Source of the DNA: Rhyacophila brunnea
Lineage: Eukaryota; Arthropoda; Insecta; Trichoptera; Rhyacophilidae
DNA: 64,000 nt
Direction of reading: 5' to 3'
Assembly: GCA_022495005.1 (NCBI GenBank)
Contig: JAGYXB010002037.1
Span: 310,001 to 374,000 of the forward strand
The first letter of the stretch is position 1, and every line of letters begins with the position of its first letter. The notes beneath the pieces are model-generated. The model was not told the DNA's origin. It ran no database searches and saw only the letters and a program-made list of their open reading frames with translations. The position numbers and the translations under genes are program-made. Below are positions 45,861 to 58,000 of this stretch, piece by piece.

Positions 45861-46022
45861 AATATGTACCTACAAGGCGTTTCAGAAACAATGCGAGACC
45901 CGGGGCGACCCATATTTTTACGGACCCCTGCAAAATGGAACCGGGAAGAAAATATAAAATGTTAATACTGTACTCAGTGCCGCCAATCATGTTTTGCTTT
46001 GATTCTGCAAAAAATGTAAATG

Positions 46023-46384
46023 CAGTAAGCGGTCGGTAATCCGGCAAACATATTTTGTCACCTATGCCGAATTGTCGGAAATGCTGGATTATTGGATTTC
46101 TATAGGAAATAATTCTATCACAGATTTGCACAGTAAAAATCTTTATTAGTTTATGTAAACATACACAAAAAAATGGTAGCATTGTTTACTTGACGCTTTC
46201 ACGCACGAGAGAAACAAACACGTGTTTATCTGTCAAGGTCGGGCACCGAACTGCCGAGCGAACGGCTCTCCGCTATGTAATCCGGCAGTTTAAAGTAAAA
46301 CCTGCCGGATTATAGAGCAGGAGAGCAAAATGTCGGATTGGTGAACGCCGGATTACCGAACGCCGGATTACCGAACGCCTACTG
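46023..46384. mobile_element. Pogo/Tigger-like non-autonomous element (362 bp)
   Basis: The left end cagtaagcggtcggtaatcc and the right end read inward cagtaggcgttcggtaatcc agree at about 20 of 23 positions. The right TIR core 'gccggattaccgaac' is tandemly doubled. TA follows the right end at 46385-46386; a clean TA on the left is not visible. The word taatccggc occurs repeatedly inside. Confidence 0.65.
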
Positions 46385-47057
46385 TAGTAAGTTATATGCC
46401 AAACGAAGGATTCAAATGAAGATTTTTAGACCTTTAGCATAGTGAAAGATGACAACATTAGTTGTACTGTACAACAATTGGGATATCATGGTCATAGTAA
46501 AAACAATTCGGTTTTATACGATCACAGGGACCTAACTACAAAAATGCATGCTTTGAGTTAGCACCGGTTTCGATAATGCCATAATCATATTTATTTGTGA
46601 CACAAACACAAAGCTCTATGTTATACATATTTCAGTTTACAAGATATAGTTGAGTAAAGTGTGCTTTATTTAATGAATTTCATAGTGGCAAAATCTTTAT
46701 TTGCGTTTATCTCAAAACTGTGTTATTGTAGATATGCCCCTGTGATCCTAAGCCCCGAATTAAACAATGTAATAAAATAATTCATTTTATTATATATAAA
46801 AAAAAACATAATTCCTAAGCAATACAAATGAAAATATTCATAGATGTGTTTTATTTAATTAATTATTATACTCCCAGATTGAACATACAGGCCATTTATA
46901 TACATATTATTCAATATATCAGTTGTAATATGACTTCATATGAGACGTGGACCTACTTGATGTGGTGTAACAGGCTACAGATCCCAAGTGTGGTAAAATA
47001 TGAGATAAACTTAAATACATGTTAAAAAATATGTTGTAATAATAAATTATGGATTAA

Positions 47058-47147
47058 CTCATTCACTGCGGACCAGTTAATTAATATTTAATTACCACAT
47101 TTAAATAAAATGCTAATTATATCTAATGGCCATCAGCGCTGTATGAG
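47058..47147. mobile_element. 90-bp piggyBac-like MITE between TTAA sites
   Basis: TTAA stands at 47054-47057 and 47148-47151. The element opens ctcattcactgcgg and closes 'cagcgctgtatgag', an imperfect TIR of about 14 bp. TTAA duplication is the signature of piggyBac transposition. Relatives lie at 39535-39655 and 44125-44250. Confidence 0.65.
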
Positions 47148-47320
47148 TTAAAGTTTATTATGAAAATGTTACGTAGATTCAAAATTTTCGGACAGTCAGT
47201 GCTCCTTTCCTAGAGTTTTATGACACCAGCGTCATAAAGTACCCTGCTTAAAAACCTTTGTCATCGCAATGGTTTTACATTTTCATCTTATCATCTTATA
47301 CTGTGGTAAAATCGAACAAA

Positions 47321-48139
47321 ACATATCGACACCTCCTTACGTAAAAGGTCGTAACTGCATGATTTTTTACATGCATAACTAAAAAATTACGATTCCAGAG
47401 ACCTATGCACAATCCAAGCTTTCGATCCTAAGGATAAGTTGCCGAAAAGCATGACTTAACTATAGACTATACTGGGTATAGAGTTAAGGAATCCTTAACC
47501 ATAGACTACTTTTGTTATGAACACGCCCTCTTCTGTATTACCATTTACCACTGACAGCTGCTGTCAAAATAAATTTGCATGTCTAAAACAGTCCATACAC
47601 TCAAATTCATTTAACAATGTATCTCAATATGGATATTGATAGTGTTAATTCGTTTGGCATGTACTTGCAGAATATTATTTTACTTTTATACGCCAGCCCG
47701 CAGAAATACAAGATGCCAGGTGATAGAATGACACTTGACGCTAGTGTTACCATGTTAAAAAAATGTCTTGCGGTGCCTGTGGAATCACGTATAATGACTT
47801 ATAACGGAAACATAAGAGTTTTATAATTAAATATTAATATGTATTTATAGTTATTGCATTTGTAAAATACAGTTGTCATATTTTTGTCATCGTTTAAAAA
47901 TTATAAAATAATTTACCTAAACTATAGGAAAGAGAATTTTTAAATATGGTATTATTTTCAATAAAAATGATCTTAACTAAGGACAATGTTTCTGCATAGT
48001 GTTTTCTGCTAAGGAAATTTTAGTTATGACAAATGTTTCTGCATTCCGCTCCCAGCATTTAAACTAACGTTGTGTGTTATTAAAATTTATTAAAACCATT
48101 TTGCAGTTCCGACCTTATACGTAAGAGGTGTCGATATGT
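47321..48139. mobile_element. TIR element, about 819 bp
   Basis: The left end acatatcgacacctccttac and the right end read inward acatatcgacacctcttacg match for about 37 bp, with small indels. A 69-codon frame (47617-47826) inside has no recognised domain. No target duplication could be assigned because the flanks are AT-rich. Confidence 0.65.
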
Positions 48140-48539
48140 ATATATACATATCTAATTTCATACATTGTGATGATCTATGACTTTCAAAACCCAGCAGAAC
48201 ATTCAAAAGGAATTGAATGTTACGGAAAAGACAGACAGAAACTAAATGACATGTCCAATTTTATCAGGTTTATATTTATTACGATAAAGTTAAGGGTTGA
48301 TGGGCAAATAAATTTCGTCATATTGTTTTAATTTGAAACTATAGTACATACGGTGAAAAAAACAATCAATATTTAAACCAATCATTTAAGCTTGAAACAC
48401 AAAAACATTGGATTGTGGATATATCGGTATTTGGTAATAAACGCCTCATATAAGTTGTCATAATAATTCAATGAAAAGTCAATTTAAATTAGCTCTTTTC
48501 ATAAATATTCGATAAACAGTCGTGGCGATGGCTGTGGAG

Positions 48540-48900
48540 ATCCGACAATAGTGCACACTTTGCTAGTAATACTTGTTTATGTATTCATCATTGAACTTAG
48601 AATACAAATTGCAGATGGAGTTAGTTAGTTTCAAAAATTCAATTAAGCCCGCGATTAGTAAAGCACATTGGCGAGAATCAAATGGATGCGGGTTGAAGTC
48701 CTGCCAGGCATCGTATTATTTTCAAATTATATATATATATTATGGTTTGATTTAGGCAGGGTTTAGTTGAATTTTAAAAACTAACCAGCACCACCTGCAA
48801 TCTGTATTGTTTGTTAAATGAAAACAAACAAGTATGACTTACAGATTTTAGTGTGCAATATTTATGTCAGATCTTAATAGCGTACCCCTCACCACTGCTA
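48540..48900. repeat. Fold-back repeat family A, copy 5, directly after the TAF1 stop
   Basis: The reverse arm 48545-48660 ('gtgcacactttgctagtaat ... attaagcc') and the forward arm about 48740-48900 ('ggcagggtttagttgaattt ... caccactg') enclose about 80 bp with a (TA)n run. The forward arm ends about 37 bp from the TAF1 stop codon, so it should lie in the TAF1 3' UTR or just beyond it. Confidence 0.6.
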
Positions 48901-48936
48901 CATAAATGGACTATGTATATGGAATATATTTTTGTT

Positions 48937-49014
48937 CTAAAACCAAAGTCCTTCCTCTGCTTCTTCTTCACTGTCGGTGACCTGCAGATCATCTTGGATG
49001 GCACGCTGTCCTTG
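48937..49014 (-). CDS. TAF1: TAF1 last exon (25 residues and stop)
   Basis: Read on the - strand after gaattgcag, it is open for 25 codons. It contains [20 protein letters not shown] and ends with Phe and TAG at 48937-48939. The phase (0) fits exon 50994-50758 if that exon ends at CAG|GTTGGT. The acidic, CK2-like Ser composition suits a TAF1 C-terminus. I found it by reading, and RNA evidence would settle it. Confidence 0.72.
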   Translation of the reverse strand, partial: QGQRAIQDDLQVTDSEEEAEEGLWF

Positions 49015-52000
49015 CTGCAATTCAAGACAAGATTGCAAATCAGATATTATCAGATATTTAGCATCTTCATAGTATTAGGGCCAGATTCACATTTAACTGT
49101 TACTTAATGTTAGGGACCGAAATTTGTCATTTAGTGACTAGCGACAGCAGTGGCAGAATTGAGAAACGCAAGTGACAGCTGTCAAAATAATCAAGTATAC
49201 CATGCAGACAATTCAAGCAATATATATCGTCTCTGTTCTGGCAGAACACACTAACTGGAGAATACTAGTTTTGAGTAATTTGACTTTGAAGTTGTTAAAA
49301 TGTTTGAAATGGTCTATCATGTGAGTTTATTAAATAATCGTTAAAAGGATGACTTTAAAATAAAGACTGTTTATTTATTAAGAAGGTTTCCAGACGGTAA
49401 AGTTTGAAATAAGGAACATTTTGGTACAACTAATTCAATATGTATTTTTTTCGAATTAGTGTCTTCTGCCAGAACAGTGACGATATATGCATACGAATAA
49501 ACAAAATACAATACTATATTTGTTTGAATTTTGTGTAGGTACAGTATACCTGACCTGACCATTTTGACATAATAATGTGGCATATTATGTGAAATCTCTG
49601 CATTTGGCCCTTAGACAATAACACTGTTTAAAGTGAAGATGGCTGACAGTTTGCTGTAATCATCGGAATAATTTTTTACAAATTAAAGAGTTTGTACTAT
49701 AACCAGAGTCTTATGCTTTTCAATGTAATTGAACTGGTAGCCATAGAAAATTAATGTGCGACTATAAAATCTTGTTTATAACCATCAACTTTCTCATCAG
49801 GGTCTATCGACAATAATTCATTATTGTATATCGTCACCTCAATACTACAACTTGATAACACTGATTTGGTTATTGTTGGGAAAATGAAATTTAAACTTTA
49901 CTTGATTAACATAAATCTAGGCTACAATTATTATTTAATATAAAAATGGAAAACTGTGCTCTGTCTCATTGGGAACCAATGACATTATTAATGGACGACG
50001 CACTCAATACAGTAGCTAGCAAGTAAATTCGCGCATTCGCATGTTTAGGTAGACGTCGCGCAATTCAATTATGCGATATCACGCATCGGGAATTTATAGC
50101 AATATGACCTTTATTGTAATGGCGTTAGAGCAGTGTTTTTAATGTCAATGTTCATTTGAGCGAACCGTTCGAACCGAACCATTCGGCAGACCCAACAAAA
50201 AGCATCAGGAATTTATAGCAATATCACCTTTATTGTAATGGCGTTAGAACAGATTATGCCATTCGGCAGACCCGACAATAAAGTGAGTGTCATTTTCTTT
50301 TCCAGATGATTCGTCCATATTAATGTCATTGTTGGGAACAATTAAATAATGTTCAATTGAATGGAAAAATATTGTAGATATATTACTTTATTTATTTATT
50401 GCATTTATGATTTTAAAGTTATCTAATATTTTCTAACACAAAATTAATAATTGTAGTTACCATTAACTTCTGACTTATCTAGTTTTATCATTTTATAGAG
50501 AAGGAAATGTAGAATCATATTCAATAGCTATCTCAAAAACAGTGAAAATCAAGTTATCTAGTTGTAATATTGAGGTGACGATATGTATGACACAGGTGAT
50601 GTTTTTATGACTGATCATTTAAATATTATAAATAATGATTGTTGGTCAATTCATTACAAATTCATATTATTTTGGTAATATCGACCTAACGATTGAATTA
50701 CTTAATTGCAGAATTTACTGAATGAGTGAATCTGAAATTGTGTCGAAGTTTACCAACCTGCCAATGGGCCTCTTCGTCCATTTCTTGTTTGAGGGAAAGC
50801 GTCGGGGCGAGGGGTGCGGGCACCGTCATTTGCCCCTCTTCCATGTGGCTCACCTGCCCCATTTGGCCCATCTGTTCCAGTTGGTCGGATTGCTCCATTT
50901 CCCCCATTTGCGGCACTTGCAATGCCAGGGTGTCATCATGTCCCATTTGTACGCCGCCGTCGTCAATGTACTGCATGTCCGACTCATCTTGGCTCTGGAA
51001 ACACACATGTGTCAGCAGATGTCAATCCAATCCCTTAGCTCATTGTAATTATAACGCAGCTGAGTTTCAATTTACCGGTGTCGTGCTGACCAAGCGACAG
51101 ATTAGTCGTGATAATAAAATAAATCTCAATTATAATCATGTTTTTTGCACTTCCAATGGTTGAATTCGTCGAATATGTTGGAAAATAATCTTTTATGCAT
51201 TCGAATTAATATTTGTTTCTGGTAAACTTAAAAGTGAAAAATACACAAGATTTAGGTTCATTATTATTGAAAATACATAATTATGAAAAAACTCAGAAAT
51301 ATACCTATTAGAAAAGATAAATAAAGTTTTAAAATTTTGCCAAAAAGGTGATAAAATTCGGCTAATCGCACATAAACACTGGTTTCTACTGCAGCATGTC
51401 AAATTTGTCGATGTGATTTTTTTGTCATTTACAAAACACATGTAACATCTGATTGCTACGTGTAACAAATTTCACTCGATATGAGGCATAGGGGAGGTAT
51501 AATAGCAAAATGTCAGTATTACATTTACCATAATTGGTTACAAAGCCGATTGCCTCTCAATTGGCAGAATTTGAAGTACCTATCTCAGCTAAGTGTAGTT
51601 ATTAGAAATAATTCGCATGAATCGAATGAATAGACGGACCGGTAGCTCAAAGGATAGAGCACTCGCCCAGAGAGTGGAAGATGTGAGTTCAAGTTCCAGT
51701 TGTTCTAACTTTTTTTCTAATACATAATAATTATGTTTCTGAGGTTTTTTTTGGTGTATTTACGTAAAGTGAAATTGTGTAAGAATTTTACGATAATTAT
51801 TTAGTTTTGAAAATTTTGCTTTGGATTAACCGGGAATTCCCATCTAATCCAGAAAATTGAGAGTCGACTGTAATATTATCATTCATGCTAAGACTTAGCG
51901 CTTGGCCACAGTGACGGGCGGGCAGCGGGACGGCAGCGGCTGGTACAACTAAAACATATAACCGTGTGTGATATGCCCCAAAAAAGACAATGTCTACGAA

Positions 52001-55000
52001 CATTTTACACATGGTTATAAGTTTGAATTGCTCAAGCCGCCGCCGACCACTACGTTCTTGCACTTATATATAGAATTATGAAGGAAGCATACCTTATATT
52101 GAAGATAGGTTTGCTCCTCCTGTTGGGCGCCACCATCGTAGTGTTGCGGACCTCCGAAATCGTAAACACCAGCCCCCGTTTGATCATATTCCCCAGCCGC
52201 ATCGTTCTGAAAAGAGACACCAGGGTCATAGCTACCCGCCCCCATCTCATGATAAGTCTGCTCTGAAGGGTTGTGAGGATAACCAAGCGGATTGCCCGAT
52301 TCGTCGTAGATCACATCACCCGTCTCTTCGTAGCCCTCTGTTTCATTAACCTCGGGAAGGATGATCTCGCGCTTCACGGATGCTCCGCCCACCAAGAAGT
52401 CGGACGGATCGTAGTTTGGGTCAACGTCCATCGACCCTTCATCTGCAAGGAGAATAAAAATTACCGATCTACCACATTGGTGATTTATTTCAAGCAATGT
52501 TTCTGAGAAATTGTTTATTGTCGTTGATACAAAATAAACTCCTGGCTGATAGGTAGACAGGTAGACAGGCAGACATTCAGATGTCATTAAAATGCCCAAG
52601 TAGCCTTAAGATAAACAAAGAGACATAAGACAAAAAATATTTAATTCAACCGTAGAAATTCTATCTTACTCTAACACATATTGCGGAGAATATAAGCGTG
52701 CCGAATACTTTCTCACTTGCACTTATGGTTCGTTTTTGTTCATGCCTTGTAATTTACCTTATTTACTAATAAGCTGGTAAAACAAAAATATATTCGATTC
52801 GAAGATTAACCATGTAATGATAAAATACTCACCAGGATTATGACAGTAGGGTAATGTGGACAGTTGAACCATGGCTTCGGCCGCATCCTGCTGCTGTCCC
52901 GGATCCACTTCTTCAAATTCGGAACTCTCACTTCCGGAATATTGCAAATCTGTACAATAAAAACATTTCGAACTGTTAAAATACTACCCGATAGATAAGA
53001 TTGTAATAAATTACTAAAAGATCAAGGCATTGATTTTATCTTATTGTGCGAAACTTTTTTAAAGGTTGGAGATCCTTTTGCCTTACATTCCATGGATCAG
53101 GATATCTTGTGTTTCCATCAAACATTTTTTTGGTTTTCCAGCGATAACATATTTCTTCTTGTGTGATATTTCCTTGTGTTGTAAGCTTCAGCAATCTTAT
53201 TGCAGTAGTTGTGTTACTGATAACAAGAATTTTACGCCACAATGTTGCTTGCCTTTTAAATGCCGGAAGGTATTATGCTAAAATTACATTGGCAGTTTGC
53301 GTCTGGCCCGATCGTCTGCCACGATTGCCAAAATCAATTATCTATGGTTTTCCAGGATCGTGAACGATTGTGAGCAAATTGGAACCAATCCTATTTTCGT
53401 ATGCCACGATTCACGAAGATTCAAGCGAAGATTGCCGAGAACGTACGAAAATATTCGAAACTGCCGCCCGCCTGCGAGGTTAGGTTTGACAGGTGAGTTT
53501 TAAACCAATCAAAAGCAAGGACCAAAACGATCAAATCGTTGCGTGTAAATGTTTATAGTGTAAAGACGTTGGTCACGACAGTCAGTGTGGATCGTTGGAT
53601 CTGTGCGTCTGCCAATGTAATTAAGCCTTTAGAATGGTGGTAACCGGCGGGCCACGAATTTTTATGAAAAAATTTGAGAAACAACATTATTTTGAAATAT
53701 ATTAAAAGTATATCGTAGAGACTTGTATATCAGTTAAGAATGTCACCATTATTACAAGAGATGGCAGTATATTGTGTACAATATATTAATTTATTTAAAA
53801 CAACCGACCGGGGCTAGTGTAGTGAGTACAGTGTGTTTACATGCTCATTTTCTATGGCCGGGCATGCATGCACGGATTTATAGAGCGCGTTTGTTGCATA
53901 CATCCGGCTAGTAAGCAGGTGTTATATTTTGTGTTAGCACACGATTGCTAGAATAGGGCTACAGGAGTCTGTATTAGTTGTTAGCCCTAAATTAGCTGTG
54001 TAATTTTGTAGTAGCATTAGTCTGCCGAGCTAGCTTGGTTAGAGAATATGTAACTTTAATCTGTATTTTTAAATTCATGAAAAGTTTTTGTATTCATTTG
54101 GATTGCAAACAAATATAAAAATGATAATTATCATTCATCTTCAGAATGAATGACCAGTGTTATGACCATAAAGCATGTAATGAACAGCGATCCTTTAAAG
54201 AAAATAATGTTTCAAGGTTTGTGAGATCAGGTATACTCAGAGCTTGAAACATTGTCAAGTCAAATGCGCAGTCTGGTGTTTAAACACCGTCTCAGAGTTT
54301 CAGTGATGAGGATGACGATAAGAATGATAAAAGGCAAAATAATTACCATCTTCGAGACTATTGTCGAGCAGCTTGCGAGGTCTGCCGCGGGACTTCTTTC
54401 CAGAGCCTGTAAATAAAAAAATCCACATTGACTTGTTACTCACGACCTTGCATTTTGAATAGTCTCCTGATTTAGTCATTTAGTTATCTGTGATCTTACC
54501 ATCGATATCACTGGCATCGCTGAGTTTGTGCTTCCTCGGCCTGCCTCTCGCCCTTCTCTCTCCGCTGTCCGGCATGCCATCTCTATCCCGGTCTCTATCC
54601 CTGTCTCCATCCTCTTCCCCTGAGCTGCCGCCGCCCTCGCGTCCCAGAAGCTCCGCCTCTTCCCGCATCTTCTCTTGCACCTTCGCTATGTTGCCTTCCA
54701 GTTGACTAACGTGGTCGCCCAGCTGAAAATAATAAGAATACGCACGTCTTGTAAAATATCAAATAACTAAATTAATATTCTGATACGGCAATTATAGTTT
54801 TATTAATGACTAATGACAAAATAGGAAGCTACGATCGACATAAGTAAGTGTTTGGCCCGCAGTCACAATAGTAAAAAATAATTATTCTAAAAAGCCGTCA
54901 ACCAGCCAATGTTCACAATGAGTGACATTAAATCATCTTTTAAAAACAACTCAACGTTAGTGCCCGTGCTCCCTCATTACCGCCGTTCCAACCTAACCCA

Positions 55001-58000
55001 ACCATCTACACAGTCCACTTATATTAACAACAAAAGTGTTTTAATAATTAATCAACACGTAAGTATCTAAAAGATATTCAAAAGAAAAATAAGTGTTTCT
55101 AAACCTCAAAAATAAATAATATTTTAATACATATGCATTAGCCGAAGGCTCCCTGTGCGGTGCAAAAAGAATTTGGGGTATCTTTGGAAGCCAAACCTGA
55201 ATATCCTCTAGTCTTTGTAGGAAAGATGTATATTATGTCATTATGATGCTCTGCCTTTTCTCACCCAATATGACCACATAAAATATTCTTCTTTCGTCCA
55301 TGTCCGATCCTAATAGGATCATATGGGCCTCCACCGAGTGGAGGTTTATATTAACAGATTTAATTTTTACGAGAAATGGATGTCAGCCACTTGCTCAACC
55401 TATTAGGTACATACTCTGACTTATATACAAATTGAAAAACAATATGTGTACTTGCCAGACCCAGGATTCGAACCTGGGACCCTCGACACTATAGACCGGC
55501 GCTTAAGCCACGCGGCCATCGTGGGCGATAAAATATATCAACACCTTCATAGAGTATTATTGTACACGTTGTGTTTTTAAAATAGAGAATAAAGTCATAT
55601 ATTTAATACTTACACTACTACTACTACTTGACTCATATTTTTGGGGAAATTGCAACATTATCTCAAGGTATATTCTTTCCCACTCAAAACATACATAGAT
55701 TTTATCTTCTATTTTTGAATTCCCGCTATAGCGAATTCCTAAATTATAGTTGGTGAATTAGAGATTTGGTTGAGGCGAGGTTTACCTGATTGAGAGCGTC
55801 TCTGGTGATGTTTAGCATATTGGTAGCCTGCTCGGTGAAGGTGGAAGTGCCGCCGTTGTATGCCTCGCAGTTGCGGCAGATCAGCTCCATGTCCTCCAGA
55901 AACTCTGCGCGGCTGTGATACTTGTGCGCTGAAACATTACACATAACACCAGTGATTATTTATAAGTTCACACATATAGATGAACAACATAAACATGGAC
56001 CCTTCGCGGATCACACTTATATCGAGGCACTACGTTTGGATGTGAAGCATCAGCAGTTGTTTACGCCTGGGAATATCTCAGGAGCAGGTACACAAGACTG
56101 AGGTCACCACGCACTCAAGTGAGCTTTGACTGAGTTTAGTGAAAGACGTAATTTAAGAAAAAGTGCCATGGGAGAGGAAGGCATGGAGACTTTAATTAAG
56201 CCATTCCAAACATGCCGTCTTGGATGTTTTACCTTGAATTTTCTTTCCGATGGTGTCAAGGTCCATGGGTTTCTTGATAACGTTGTAGTAGTCCTTGACC
56301 TGCTTCTTGTTGACAGGCTTGAGGAAGGGCCACGCCTCCGGCATTATCTTCAACTTTGTCGTCAACAGATTTTCAAGAATAAACGACAGTGCCACCTAAA
56401 AATCAACAATATCAAATTACACGAAAGAAAGACACCAAAGATATCTTTAGTATTTGGGGACGTCTATTAATAATGTCACGTCCTAAGGGGAGGTGGTGTA
56501 ATATAATGTGATGATTTGTGTCGATGGGAAAAATGGTAATTGTAAAAAATGCAATGTCACAATGTAAACAATTTCTTTTTTAAAGAATAAAGTATTCAGG
56601 CTCTGGGTTCGATTCCGGGTTAGATCATAATATATTTATGTAATTTTCTCAAAGCCTATGTGTTTCATTGTTTCCCTTCCACTATTACAATACTGTCACA
56701 CTACACTACTGTCATTGGGTTTAATGGCCTGTTTTAGTGTTAAGATTTTTTTTAAATTGACATTACAGCGTACGATAGGGGTAACCTTCTACCAACAGCA
56801 GGTAGGTACACTCCAAAACTTAGAAACAGTGGATGTGAAGCGGAAATAAGAAGGCGCACACAGATTGCAAAAATTCTATGACACGTCTTACCACTATATG
56901 AAAGGATCGGGGAATTTCGATTGCCACAAAAATGATTCTTGTGCAAACATTAGTGTTCTCTATATTTTTATACGGATGGACATGGACCCTGAAGGCAAGG
57001 GAGCGGAAGACGATTGATGTCTTTGAGATGTGGTGTTGGCGCCGAATGCTTCGTATTTCTTGGACGGAGCACAGGACGAACCAGTCAATCATCCAGAGAC
57101 TGCAGATAAAGGAACAGCTCTCGACAACATGTCAGAGACGAAATCTGCAGTTTTTTGGACATATTGTCCGGCGCGGACAGAACAACCTGGAGAGACGGGT
57201 GGTTTTGGGTGACCTCCAGGGAAGGCGAAGTAGAGGAAGAGCGTTTGCGCGTTGGAGCGAACAAGTGAAAGAGCTGACTGGGGGCACTATTCTTTCTGCC
57301 CTGAGAGAAGCGAGAGATCGAGAAGGATGGAAAGTCTTGGTCGCTCACAGGACGGCAAAATTAAAAAGTGGTCACGATCCTCAGCCATGAGTGTACGACC
57401 AAGAAGAAGAAGAAGAAGAAGAAGACAATGTGATGTTGGCCGCCTCACGAAGGGGTTTCATAAAAGATTTTTGTTTTACGAGAAATGGAAACATATTGAA
57501 ATTGATAATTTTCAACAAATAATTTTTTTAACAAATGAGGGGGTAAACACTTGTGTTATGGAGCCATAAATGTATTTGGTGCTGAATGAACAATTTCTTA
57601 ATTTATTGCCGAAATATTGTCTGTCACAGACATAAATCCAATATGGCGATGAAATTTGCTTCCTTTTACCCAGAAAGATTTTAAGAAAGATAATTTCAGG
57701 TAGTGGTCTGCATTTTTTTAAGATACAGGAACAGTTCATCGACACATAACGGATTTGTTACTGTCCGATAATGAGGCTCCAACGATGAAGGCCAAGACAG
57801 TACCTCTGCATACATAAATATGGAAATCAACATATTATTATGATTACCTAGTAAAAATAAGAAAATTATAGATATAACCAGTAGCGGCTCGTCCATATGC
57901 ACTGCGGAACTGCAGCACCCCCAAGCAAATTGAGAAAAATGTAATATAATATACATAAATTTATGTATATTATATGAAAATATAAATATTATTTAAGGGT

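Noticed and set aside
50722..51163. Three + strand frames of 74-145 codons
   Set aside because: They are antisense to the Met/Gln-rich TAF1 exon and have no motif.
51637..51710. Possible tRNA gene
   Set aside because: D arm and anticodon-like stem are present, but the acceptor stem does not pair and T33 is missing; the tail is shared with another repeat, so it is a SINE.
54490..54705. Ser/Leu-rich + strand frame
   Set aside because: It is antisense to the TAF1 AT-hook exon (DRDRD repeat read backwards).
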